This document shows, in pieces, positions 34,223 to 42,374 of a stretch of DNA of 64,000 bases. Under the pieces are notes generated by a model, which searched no databases, was not told the DNA's origin, and saw only the letters and a list, made by a program, of their open reading frames with translations. The position numbers and the translations under genes were made by a program. Location of the stretch: the NCBI GenBank assembly GCA_900315525.1, contig OMZO01000005.1, positions 1-64,000 of the forward strand, given 5' to 3'. This DNA comes from an uncultured Prevotella sp. (GTDB lineage: Bacteria > Bacteroidota > Bacteroidia > Bacteroidales > Bacteroidaceae). The stretch's first letter is position 1; every line of letters begins with the position of its first letter.

Positions 34223-35312
34223 AAAACGCTACCTGTACCTGTGCCTGCAGCCAGTCATAATCTTTCGATGAGATTTTCTCACCACAAAGACAACGCGTGT
34301 ATTGCAACTGCACACGACATTTCTTATAGAACCAGTATTGCAGTCCTAACGTAAGATTAGTCTGATCCCAGCCCTCAACCTTCGTATTCCGATCGAAAGT
34401 CTCGCCCGATGCTACTACGTCAAGCGCATCCACTACGGGAATGGCGATGGTTGCGTAGCCACCACGACTACCGACCTCACCATCCTCACCACCGAGCCAT
34501 TCAGCACGGATGCTGGCAGGACGCGCCTCCTTGTACTTACTGCCTGTATATGGTAGCGTCTTGTATTCAACACCAACGCTGTAACGATTTCGTTTGTAAT
34601 TGTCGCCGACCTTGATGTCAGGATTCCAAGCCGCTGTATTAACGGCACAGCCCGTACCCAGATAGCCTGAGGCCACAAAACGCAGTCCGTCGATGGGCCG
34701 CAATTCAAGTTTGGCGATAAAGTCTTTTTGGTTGTTTAGGTCTTTACGGTTGATACCTTGTCCACTCATCAAGGCAAGTTCATAGTGGAGCACTCCCTTG
34801 GCAAGATCGCCATAGACTTCTAGTCCCATATCGCGGCCATAGTTCACGCCATTGAGAGGATCTGGTCCTTCTCCGGCAAGATAGAGCACTGCCTGCGAAT
34901 AGACATCAATCAGTTCGAGTTGTGTCGGTGAAAGCGGGTTCTCCATGGAATAGGAATGTTTAAACTGTCCCAAGCGAACGGTCAGTGCATTGTCGTTGGA
35001 GATGCGATAGTCTGTGTAGAATTCCTGTACAACGCTTGAGAAGTCGTGCATGAAGAGGAACGACCATCGGTCAGTGATGCGTGCCTTTGCCCATAGCAGT
35101 GTGCGTTTAAGGTTATAAGCATTAGTGGCCTTCCCATTCGGATTCTGGTATGACCAGCCAGCCTGCGCATAGCCATTGAGTGTGATACGACTCGTGAGTT
35201 CTTTCATCCAATCTGGCTCACTCTTTTGTTTTTGTTGCCCCATAGCGGCAACACTGCTGAACACTGCCAGCATCACTGCCAGTGTCCTTACTTTGCAAGT
35301 TTTACGTTTCAT
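34221..35312 (-). CDS. Outer-membrane porin, OprO/OprP-like
   Basis: A 363-residue beta-barrel protein. ATG 35312 is used because it begins a signal peptide ending 'AAMGQQ'; the frame is open 66 bp further. Alternating beta-strand pattern with aromatic ends is visible, and 'RITLNGYAQAGWSYQN' near the start and an aromatic-rich C-terminal strand fit 'porin' (phosphate-selective porin O/P-type) proteins of Bacteroidetes. Its cargo is unknown; pairing with the symporter gene suggests uptake of the same solute. Confidence 0.75.
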   Translation of the reverse strand: MKRKTCKVRTLAVMLAVFSSVAAMGQQKQKSEPDWMKELTSRITLNGYAQAGWSYQNPNGKATNAYNLKRTLLWAKARITDRWSFLFMHDFSSVVQEFYTDYRISNDNALTVRLGQFKHSYSMENPLSPTQLELIDVYSQAVLYLAGEGPDPLNGVNYGRDMGLEVYGDLAKGVLHYELALMSGQGINRKDLNNQKDFIAKLELRPIDGLRFVASGYLGTGCAVNTAAWNPDIKVGDNYKRNRYSVGVEYKTLPYTGSKYKEARPASIRAEWLGGEDGEVGSRGGYATIAIPVVDALDVVASGETFDRNTKVEGWDQTNLTLGLQYWFYKKCRVQLQYTRCLCGEKISSKDYDWLQAQVQVAF

Positions 35313-35351
35313 GTTGTCATAAATTAAAAATAGTTGTAAGTCTTGCGTCGG

Positions 35352-35359
35352 CAAAAGTA
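35352..35359 (-). promoter_or_regulatory. Possible -7 box for the porin gene
   Basis: Minus-strand TACTTTTG fits TAnnTTTG. TTTG candidates upstream are at 16 and 23 bp, outside the usual 19-21 spacing. Confidence 0.35.
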
Positions 35360-35402
35360 CAACATTTTCATGAAACAAACGACAAAAAGACAGAAAAAAT
35401 CA

Positions 35403-36200
35403 TCAATTCTTCTCTGTCATATATTTCCAATAGCGTCGAGGCATATCGTTGAGCTGCTTACGAGGGTTCATACGCTCTCGAATACAGATAGCCTTGAAAT
35501 AGGTGCGCCAGAGATCTTGCAGCAACTGGTCGTCGCTGCTCAAAACCGACTCGTCGAGTTTGCCATTCGCTAAGTTAAAAGGGACAGCCGCCTCATCTTC
35601 AAAAGTCACACGAATGACGTTCTGACACTTTCTTGATGAATCTGTAGTGGCTTCATAATAATAGCCATAGTGACGCTTGGCATCATAAATCAGCCAAGGT
35701 TGGTCATTGAAACGATCCTGGAAATGATCGATAATGAGAGGAAGGACATTGTGGTCGGGACTGACGACACCAAGATAAGTGCCGTCTTTAGCTTTCTGAA
35801 AACGGATAAACTGCTTCATGCGCAGTTGCTCGTGTAGCACCTTCCGCGCGATGTTTGTAACAGCCAACACGTCGGGATCAGCGAAATGACGTTCGATTCC
35901 CTTACCTGCTGTAAACACCTTACAAATATAACGAAACAAATGTCCGTTGAGTTCCTTCAGTTCCGACAACCAACTGACAGAAATCAGCTTCATGGCCTCG
36001 CGTGAAAGTATTTTCTCCAGTCCTGTCCATACACGCCGAGCCTTTTCCTCGTCTGTATGCACTGTTTGCGTCCGTTCACAAAACAACGGTAGTGCCTCTC
36101 CTTCCGTCAGCAACGTCTCTGGCTGCTCATGCATGGCAAAGGCATCGAATACAGCTGTCAGCAAGCCGTCCATCGTTCCGTCAAAGATATAAACCATCAT
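35403..36200 (-). CDS. TIGR03915-type DNA metabolism protein (DUF4130)
   Basis: A 265-residue protein matching the TIGR03915/DUF4130 type: N-terminal 'YIFDGTMDGLLTAVFDAF', central 'FNDQPWLIYDAKRHYGYYY', C-terminal 'RMNPRKQLNDMPRRYWKYM'. In many bacteria it pairs with, or is fused to, a uracil-DNA-glycosylase-like domain and always travels with the radical SAM protein encoded here just upstream (4-bp overlap). The biochemical role is not established. No UDG gene is seen nearby. Confidence 0.85.
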   Translation of the reverse strand: MMVYIFDGTMDGLLTAVFDAFAMHEQPETLLTEGEALPLFCERTQTVHTDEEKARRVWTGLEKILSREAMKLISVSWLSELKELNGHLFRYICKVFTAGKGIERHFADPDVLAVTNIARKVLHEQLRMKQFIRFQKAKDGTYLGVVSPDHNVLPLIIDHFQDRFNDQPWLIYDAKRHYGYYYEATTDSSRKCQNVIRVTFEDEAAVPFNLANGKLDESVLSSDDQLLQDLWRTYFKAICIRERMNPRKQLNDMPRRYWKYMTEKN

Positions 36201-37486
36201 TCCGTGAAGTCAAAACTCAATTGCTGTTCCTCGGCAGCTCTTTTCTGTTGAGCCTTCGATATCAACAACGGACGTAGGCGCTCAGGGCGCAACTCATTGA
36301 CACCCACAATGGGCACAGCATAGCCATCGGTCAGTTCACGGCAGGTAATGAAATACTTCGCCTTCTTCATGACAACCCCCATCTTTTTCAAGTCGAAAGA
36401 CGTCAGATGACTGAAACGACGTGAATTAACAATCAGCCAAGCCGATTTCGTTCCCAGTCCTGGCACCCTCAACAACTGCTCGTAGTCAGCCGTATTAATA
36501 TCTACAGGGAAGGCCTCCGGATGTCGTAACGCCCATGCCAGTTTCGGGTCTATCTCCAAATCAAGATTGGTATGCAGGTCATCTACGATTTCCTCCACCT
36601 TAAAATGGTAGAAACGTAACAACCAGTCTGCCTGATAGAGGCGATTCTCACGGACAAGTGGCGGCTGTTTCAATATAGGAAGCCTTGGGTCGTAAGTATT
36701 CACGCTGACATAGCCAGAATAATAGACGCGCCGCATCGTGGGCTGTCCATAGAGCATCGACGACATGGTGAGAATATCACGATCAGTCTCCTCGGTGGCT
36801 CCTACAATCATCTGCGTCGACTGTCCTGCCGGAACGAAGCGAGGTGCATGACGATATTTCTTTCGGTCCTCCTTGTTCTCGAGCACACCCTGCTGAATCA
36901 GTTTCATCGGTTTGAACACGCTCTGATGGTCTTTCTCTGGCGCCAGCAGTTTCAGCGATTCTTCCTTTGGAATCTCAATATTCACGCTCATGCGGTCAGC
37001 ATAACGCCCAGCCTCAGCCAACAGTTCCTGCGAACAACCAGGGATGCTCTTCAGATGGATGTAACCATTAAAACGATGCACCGTACGGAGATCACGCGCG
37101 ATGGCTGCGAGGCGCTCCATCGTGTAGTCAGGGTTACGCACAACACCACTCGACAGGAACAGGCCCTCGATATAGTTCCGACGGTAGAACTCCATCGTTA
37201 TCTCTTCCAGTTCCGACACAGAAAGCGTCGCCCGCTTAATATCGTTTGAACGGCGGTTGATGCAGTAGGCGCAGTCGTACATGCAATGGTTGGTCAGCAT
37301 CACTTTCAGCAGAGAGATACAGCGCCCGTCATCGGCAAACGAATGGCAGATGCCGACACCTCCGACGGTGTTGCCAACCATTCCCTTTTTACCGCTGCGA
37401 ACAGTACCGCTCGACGAGCACGACACATCGTACTTCGCCGACTCTGCGAGTATCCGCAACCGTTCCATTGTCTTCTCTGTCAGCAT
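36197..37486 (-). CDS. Radical SAM protein, putative DNA modification/repair (TIGR03916)
   Basis: A 429-residue radical SAM enzyme. The Fe-S motif is 'CMYDCAYC' (CxxxCxxC). The N terminus 'AKYDVSCSSSG' and 'GICHSFADDGRC' add conserved cysteines. A helix-hairpin-helix near the C terminus, 'VDINTADYEQLLRVPGLG', suggests DNA binding. It is the fixed partner of TIGR03915 proteins and is annotated as putative DNA repair; the reaction is unknown. It is 10 bp after the phosphoesterase gene. Confidence 0.88.
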   Translation of the reverse strand: MLTEKTMERLRILAESAKYDVSCSSSGTVRSGKKGMVGNTVGGVGICHSFADDGRCISLLKVMLTNHCMYDCAYCINRRSNDIKRATLSVSELEEITMEFYRRNYIEGLFLSSGVVRNPDYTMERLAAIARDLRTVHRFNGYIHLKSIPGCSQELLAEAGRYADRMSVNIEIPKEESLKLLAPEKDHQSVFKPMKLIQQGVLENKEDRKKYRHAPRFVPAGQSTQMIVGATEETDRDILTMSSMLYGQPTMRRVYYSGYVSVNTYDPRLPILKQPPLVRENRLYQADWLLRFYHFKVEEIVDDLHTNLDLEIDPKLAWALRHPEAFPVDINTADYEQLLRVPGLGTKSAWLIVNSRRFSHLTSFDLKKMGVVMKKAKYFITCRELTDGYAVPIVGVNELRPERLRPLLISKAQQKRAAEEQQLSFDFTE

Positions 37487-37496
37487 GGATAGAATA

Positions 37497-38777
37497 CTAT
37501 TTCTTGATGGTCAGCGTCAGATCGTTCGTCTGGTCTTGACGCCCTTCGATGCCGAGATTGGTGGTATCTGTCATAATGCTGGTAACGATAGACTCCAACA
37601 AATCCCACGACAGTCCGTGCTCAGCCATCTTTGCCTTCATGCTGCTGACAAACATTTTGGCAAGTTGGAGCGTACCCATAATATTCGAGGCCTCCTCCGA
37701 CTCGTTCTCATTGCCCTCCGCATGAATCAAGAGCGCATTGGCAGCAACACTAGCAATCATATCGTTCTTGATGCTCCGCTTGACGAATTGAGAAAGGGAC
37801 TGATGCAACCGTTCCTTCGCCGTCGTTCCATAAACGGGATGATCAGGCAATGTCGTAATGCGGTTTGTACTGACTGAAAGTTGCGCACGATCTTCACTGA
37901 GCGTCAGACGACGATAGTCGCACGGATAAGAAATGACTGAACCAGTAGATATATCATAGATGGAACGGGTAAGGTCGGCATTATAATCCTTGGCGATATC
38001 GGAGATATGAATATGACCTGTCAACACCACTTGAACACCAGCGTCAGCCAGACGATTACGCACAGTCTCATAGTTCTGCACTACTGACGAGGGGAGCAGC
38101 TGATCTTCTGCATTGAAATGTGGCAAAAGTGCATGATGCATCATAGCCAAGACATATTTACCCTGCTGTTGAGCCTGAGCCGCCTGCTGACATGCCCATT
38201 GAAGCGTTGACTCCTCCAACCGACCGTCTGTTCCAGAATCGAGGCCTATCAACAGCAAACCCTCAACAGGCTCACAACAATAACTCAATGAGGTCTCATC
38301 ACGCAAAGACTCTGCCCCATAGCCGTGATTGCGGTAGAGTTCGGTGAACTGCTCACGACTCACCACCTCTGCCTTACTCGACTGATCGCCATCGAATATC
38401 AGGGCATGCTTAGAACCGAAGTCATGATTACCCGGAATGACAAATGTCTTAATACCAGCCTCATGAAGTCGATTCAACTGCCCAGCCACATACTGATGGC
38501 TCAAGAGCTCACCATCCTTTGTCAGGTCGCCCGTTATTAATACCATATTTGGTTTCTCTGAGAGCATCGTCTCCATCAAGACATCAAAAACTTCCTGACT
38601 ATAATCAAACAGTTTTCTGTCGTTAGCCAGCTCTTTCTGCCAGGCAGCCCCATCGTTCACCAGAAGGCCTGGCCCCATCACATGCGTATCCGACAACACA
38701 ACGATATTCGTCTGTGCCCAGGTTGCCATCGCCATCATCAAGGCGAGAGCCATCATACATATCTTACTATTCTTCAT
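37497..38777 (-). CDS. Secreted calcineurin-like metallophosphoesterase
   Basis: A 426-residue exported phosphoesterase with a signal peptide (about residues 1-21, ending 'TWAQ'). All motifs are present: 'VLSDTHVMG', 'LITGDLTKDGE', 'GNHDFG', 'MMHHAL' and 'TGHIHISD'. A roughly 120-residue C-terminal helical extension follows the catalytic domain. The substrate is unknown; periplasmic location is inferred. It lies 3 bp after the penicillin-binding protein gene. Confidence 0.87.
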   Translation of the reverse strand: MKNSKICMMALALMMAMATWAQTNIVVLSDTHVMGPGLLVNDGAAWQKELANDRKLFDYSQEVFDVLMETMLSEKPNMVLITGDLTKDGELLSHQYVAGQLNRLHEAGIKTFVIPGNHDFGSKHALIFDGDQSSKAEVVSREQFTELYRNHGYGAESLRDETSLSYCCEPVEGLLLIGLDSGTDGRLEESTLQWACQQAAQAQQQGKYVLAMMHHALLPHFNAEDQLLPSSVVQNYETVRNRLADAGVQVVLTGHIHISDIAKDYNADLTRSIYDISTGSVISYPCDYRRLTLSEDRAQLSVSTNRITTLPDHPVYGTTAKERLHQSLSQFVKRSIKNDMIASVAANALLIHAEGNENESEEASNIMGTLQLAKMFVSSMKAKMAEHGLSWDLLESIVTSIMTDTTNLGIEGRQDQTNDLTLTIKK

Positions 38778-38780
38778 GAG

Positions 38781-39893
38781 TTATTTAATCGTTTTTGCTG
38801 ATATCTGCTTAGCTTTACCTTCTGACGCAGCGGAGAGCTGGCCCTTCAAGTATTGTTCAATCACAAGACCGGCCATCGGTGCTGCCAGATCTGCCCCAAA
38901 GCCACCATGCTCCACATAGACGGCTATGGCAATCTTGGGATCATTCATCGGCGCAAAGCCAATGAAGGCAGAATGATCTTCCCCTGGATTCTCAATAGTA
39001 CCTGTCTTGCCACAGATAGGATAGCCAGTCTTTATGCTGGTGGCCGTTCCCTTTTCTACGGCCAGACGCATCCCATCAACCACGATCGGATAAGCAGAAG
39101 CCGCAACCTTCGTATGGCGCTTCGACAGATAACGTTTGTTCTTGGTATCCTTATGAATATGAGGGATGTAATACCATCCACGATTGGCAATGGTAACAGC
39201 GAGGTTGCAGAGTTGCAGTGGTGTACAGGTGACATCGCCTTGTCCCATACCTGCCCACCAGATCGTCTTACCATCCCATCCGTCCTTATAGCGACGATTC
39301 AGATAGTCTGCACCAGCAAGCAATCCCCCCTCTTCGCCTTTGATGTCGATGTGCATCGGTCCGCCCAGTCCCATCGACTGCATGTAAGAACGCCAAGTGG
39401 TGATGGCCTCTTCCTTCGAATCGTATACAAACTCATCGTTGATCATCGAACCGAAATTCAGGATAAACCATGTATTACAGGAATGAGCCAGCGCATCTTT
39501 TAGATTGAGCGGCGAACGATGCTTGTGGCACCCAACCTTGATGTTACCATCGGTAATTCCACTGTTACACTCAACGGTTGTCTCTGGCGTAACGATGCCC
39601 TCGGAAAGCAACGTCAGTGCCTGTGCCGTCTTAAAGGTGGAGCCAGGTGCCTGCGGCTTGCCGATAGCCTGCCGCACATCAAACCCTTTTGGGGTATTTG
39701 TAGCCAAACAGATAATCTCACCATTAGCTGGATTGATAGCCACAATAGCCCCCGTCTTACCCTTAAGCAGTCGTTCTCCCAGCTGCTGCAACATCGGTCG
39801 AAGGGTCAGCTGTCCGTCTGTAGGTAATGCCTGCGCACAGACTTGTACGACAAAATACAAGGCTGCCAACACACCTAAATATCTATTTCTCAT
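38781..39893 (-). CDS. Short penicillin-binding transpeptidase
   Basis: A 370-residue transpeptidase-domain protein with all three active-site motifs: 'STFK' (SxxK), 'SCN' (SxN) and 'KTG'. ATG 39893 is chosen as it begins a signal peptide or anchor ending near 'VCAQ'; the frame runs 57 bp further upstream. It lacks the usual N-terminal dimerisation domain and is much shorter than PBP2/PBP3 (about 600 residues). It may crosslink peptidoglycan in a special setting or be a sensor-like relative. It is the first gene of a four-gene operon. Confidence 0.85.
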   Translation of the reverse strand: MRNRYLGVLAALYFVVQVCAQALPTDGQLTLRPMLQQLGERLLKGKTGAIVAINPANGEIICLATNTPKGFDVRQAIGKPQAPGSTFKTAQALTLLSEGIVTPETTVECNSGITDGNIKVGCHKHRSPLNLKDALAHSCNTWFILNFGSMINDEFVYDSKEEAITTWRSYMQSMGLGGPMHIDIKGEEGGLLAGADYLNRRYKDGWDGKTIWWAGMGQGDVTCTPLQLCNLAVTIANRGWYYIPHIHKDTKNKRYLSKRHTKVAASAYPIVVDGMRLAVEKGTATSIKTGYPICGKTGTIENPGEDHSAFIGFAPMNDPKIAIAVYVEHGGFGADLAAPMAGLVIEQYLKGQLSAASEGKAKQISAKTIK

Positions 39894-39920
39894 TGAAGCC
39901 TTTTTTTTAGTAATTTCCCG

Positions 39921-39928
39921 CAAAATTA
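39921..39928 (-). promoter_or_regulatory. Possible -7 box for the transpeptidase operon
   Basis: Minus-strand TAATTTTG fits TAnnTTTG, 27 bp before ATG 39893. No well-placed -33 TTTG is seen. Confidence 0.35.
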
Positions 39929-40023
39929 CAACCTTTTTCTGAAATATCACTAAAAAACAAAGAAAAAGTGATGCTGGCTTTTAACTTTTAGGAGTCTTTT
40001 ACGTCTAAATAAAACAACCTAAA

Positions 40024-40230
40024 AAACGAACGATTCAAGGTGGGTTCGACAAGTACATCAAGGATATCGACAAACAGAACCCCTATGGTGTGCCCATCGG
40101 ACTGGGCAACTGGGCTGGTGTGAATATGGTTCTTAACTTCGGCATCGCCGTCAACTATGCCCATCTTTACTACCCGGATATCATCAGCAAGGATGAGATA
40201 TACCGCGTAGCAAATTGGCTCTACGGCTGA
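40024..40230 (+). pseudogene. C-terminal remnant of a GH9 glycoside hydrolase gene
   Basis: From about 40039 the frame reads 'YIKDIDKQNPYGVPIGLGNW', then 'AGVNMVLNFGIAVNYAHLYYP' (given in parts) and ends 'VANWLYG'. This matches the final alpha-helix region of GH9 endoglucanases, where a small 'NPYGVP' motif precedes the last helices. There is no start codon or upstream catalytic part, and the frame stops just where GH9 proteins normally continue. The fragment is flanked by intact unrelated genes, so it is a deletion remnant. Confidence 0.65.
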
Positions 40231-40282
40231 ATACCCAATATGTCATTTTCGGCTCATCGTTGAAGAATATAATCCAAGGTAA

Positions 40283-41269
40283 ATGAAAGAGAATCAGATT
40301 ATGCGTGTCGGCATCATCGGCACAGGATGGATAGCAGAAAAAGCAGCCATCACACTTAACGGACTATCAGCGTGCGAGGCCTATGCTGTTGGTTCGCGTT
40401 CAACAGAAAAAGCAGAGGCTTTTGCCGCCAAGTGGAATATCAAGAAGGCCTATGGTTCATACACAGACCTTATTGCCGACCCTGAGGTGGATATGGTCTA
40501 TGTAGGTACGCCTCACTCTCACCATTTCGACGTGACAAGAGAAGCGATATTAGCAGGCAAGCCTTGTCTGGTGGAGAAAGCGTTTATGGCTAACCATCGT
40601 CAAGCCTCCGAGATTGTTGAGCTTGCACGGGAGAAAGGTGTCTTCTTGGCAGAAGCTATCTGGACACGCTACCAACCTGCCGTGAAGATGGTACGTGACC
40701 TCATCAGCAACGGGCGCATCGGAATCCCAAGACTGGTTACTGCCACACTCGGCTACTCGATGGGCGAAAAACCACGCATCATGCGCCCAGACCTTTGTGG
40801 CGGAGCACTCCTCGACCTCGGTGTCTATGCTCTGAACTTTGTGCGCATGTTCTTCCCAGCAGACATCGTCAATATGGAAAGTACATGCGTAAAATCGAAG
40901 ACAGGTATGGACCTTACCAATGCCATCAGTCTCGTACTCTCGGACGGTGTGCTATGCAACCTACAGTCAAGTGCACAATGTGTAGGCGACAACATCGGCG
41001 TCATCGCAGGCACAGATGGCAACCTCATCATTGACAACATCAATAATCCACAGAAAATCACTGTGAACACCCATAATCGTGAGTTCGTGGAAGAGATCCA
41101 CGTGCCCCAACAGATAACCGGCTACGAATATGAGTTCCTCGCCTGCAGGCAAGCACTTATCGAGGGTTTGCAGGAGCCCAAAGAGATGCCTCTCGACGAG
41201 ACATTATACATCATGCAACTCATGGACAGTCTTCGTCAGAAATGGGGCGTACACTACCCGATGGACTAA
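40283..41269 (+). CDS. Gfo/Idh/MocA family oxidoreductase
   Basis: A 328-residue NAD(P)-dependent oxidoreductase. The Rossmann motif is 'VGIIGTGWIAEK', and the catalytic-type lysine lies in 'LVEKAFMANHRQA' (EKP-like, here EKA). The C-terminal domain starts near 'PRLVTATLGYSMG'. Substrates are usually sugars, inositols or trans-dihydrodiols; this one is not determined. An alternative start six codons downstream is possible. It is 3 bp before the SDR gene, so they likely act together. Confidence 0.88.
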   Translation: MKENQIMRVGIIGTGWIAEKAAITLNGLSACEAYAVGSRSTEKAEAFAAKWNIKKAYGSYTDLIADPEVDMVYVGTPHSHHFDVTREAILAGKPCLVEKAFMANHRQASEIVELAREKGVFLAEAIWTRYQPAVKMVRDLISNGRIGIPRLVTATLGYSMGEKPRIMRPDLCGGALLDLGVYALNFVRMFFPADIVNMESTCVKSKTGMDLTNAISLVLSDGVLCNLQSSAQCVGDNIGVIAGTDGNLIIDNINNPQKITVNTHNREFVEEIHVPQQITGYEYEFLACRQALIEGLQEPKEMPLDETLYIMQLMDSLRQKWGVHYPMD

Positions 41270-41272
41270 ACA

Positions 41273-42307
41273 ATGCATACCAATATGAAGATATTACTAA
41301 TCGGTGGAACAGGCACCATCAGCAGTGCCATCACAAGACAACTTGCTGCAAGCGGACACGACTTGTGGCTACTCAACCGCGGCACTCGCAAAAACGAGGT
41401 GCCTGCAAGTGTAAAACAAGTAATCTGCGATATCAATGACACAGAAGATGTGCTCCACATGTTAAGCGAAAACACATTTGATGCTGTCTGCGAGTTTATC
41501 GGGTTCCTACCTTCCCAAGTGGAACGCGACATCCATCTTTTCAAGGGTCGTACACGACAGTATGTCTATATCAGCTCAGCCTCAGCCTACAACAAGCCTG
41601 CGGCCAGTCACATTATCACTGAGGGTACAACACTCGCCAACCCATATTGGCAATACTCCCGCGATAAAATTGCCTGTGAAGAGCTATTGATGAAGGCGTA
41701 CCGCGAAGAAGGCTTTCCAGTAACCATCGTACGTCCGAGTCACACCTATTGTGAGCGTGGCGTTCCTGTCAGCGTGCATGGTGTGAAAGGATCGTGGCAG
41801 GTCTTGAAACGTATGATCGAAGGCAAGCCCGTCATCGTGAACGGTGATGGCAGTTCACTATGGACACTTACATGGAACGAAGACTTTGCCCGTGGTTTTA
41901 TAGGTCTCTTAGGTAACCCAAAGGCGATTGGCGAGGCTTTCCAGATCATGAGTGACGAACAACTGACTTGGAATCAGATTTACCAGTGCGTAGCCAATGC
42001 ACTGGGTGTTGAGTTCAAGCCCTATCACATCGTCTCCGATTTCCTCGCCGCCGTTGCACCCAAGGAGTGGGATTTCACTGGTAATCTGTTAGGCGACAAG
42101 TCCGTTACCGTCGTCTTCGACTGCACGAAACTGAAACGAGCCGTTCCTGGTTTCCAATGCACTACCCGTTTCGATGAAGGCGTTCGTCGTTGCGTTGCCT
42201 ATATCCTTGCGCACCCAGAACTGCAAGTGGAAGAACCAGAATTCGACGCTTGGTGCGACAAGGTAATTGAAGCACAGGAGTCCATCAAGAAGCAATTTGT
42301 TCGATAA
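41273..42307 (+). CDS. Atypical SDR, NAD-dependent epimerase/dehydratase
   Basis: A 344-residue extended SDR of the atypical kind, with 'LLIGGTGTISSAITRQL' as nucleotide loop and 'YVYISSASAYNKP' in place of the normal YxxxK region; 'YSRDKIACEELL' supplies a YxxxK-like pair. It resembles nucleotide-sugar epimerase relatives with unknown substrate. The start may be the ATG four codons in. It ends at a strong terminator and is likely co-transcribed with the oxidoreductase gene. Confidence 0.85.
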   Translation: MHTNMKILLIGGTGTISSAITRQLAASGHDLWLLNRGTRKNEVPASVKQVICDINDTEDVLHMLSENTFDAVCEFIGFLPSQVERDIHLFKGRTRQYVYISSASAYNKPAASHIITEGTTLANPYWQYSRDKIACEELLMKAYREEGFPVTIVRPSHTYCERGVPVSVHGVKGSWQVLKRMIEGKPVIVNGDGSSLWTLTWNEDFARGFIGLLGNPKAIGEAFQIMSDEQLTWNQIYQCVANALGVEFKPYHIVSDFLAAVAPKEWDFTGNLLGDKSVTVVFDCTKLKRAVPGFQCTTRFDEGVRRCVAYILAHPELQVEEPEFDAWCDKVIEAQESIKKQFVR

Positions 42308-42323
42308 TCATTCCACATTATAT

Positions 42324-42359
42324 AAAAATAGGCTCTGACTGTGATGTCAGAGCCTATTT
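42324..42359. terminator. Bidirectional terminator between the SDR and glycan-uptake genes
   Basis: Perfect 15-bp arms (42324-42338 and 42345-42359) around a 6-nt loop, starting with A4 and ending with T4. It serves both converging transcripts. Confidence 0.85.
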
Positions 42360-42374
42360 TCTTTATACATTGAT

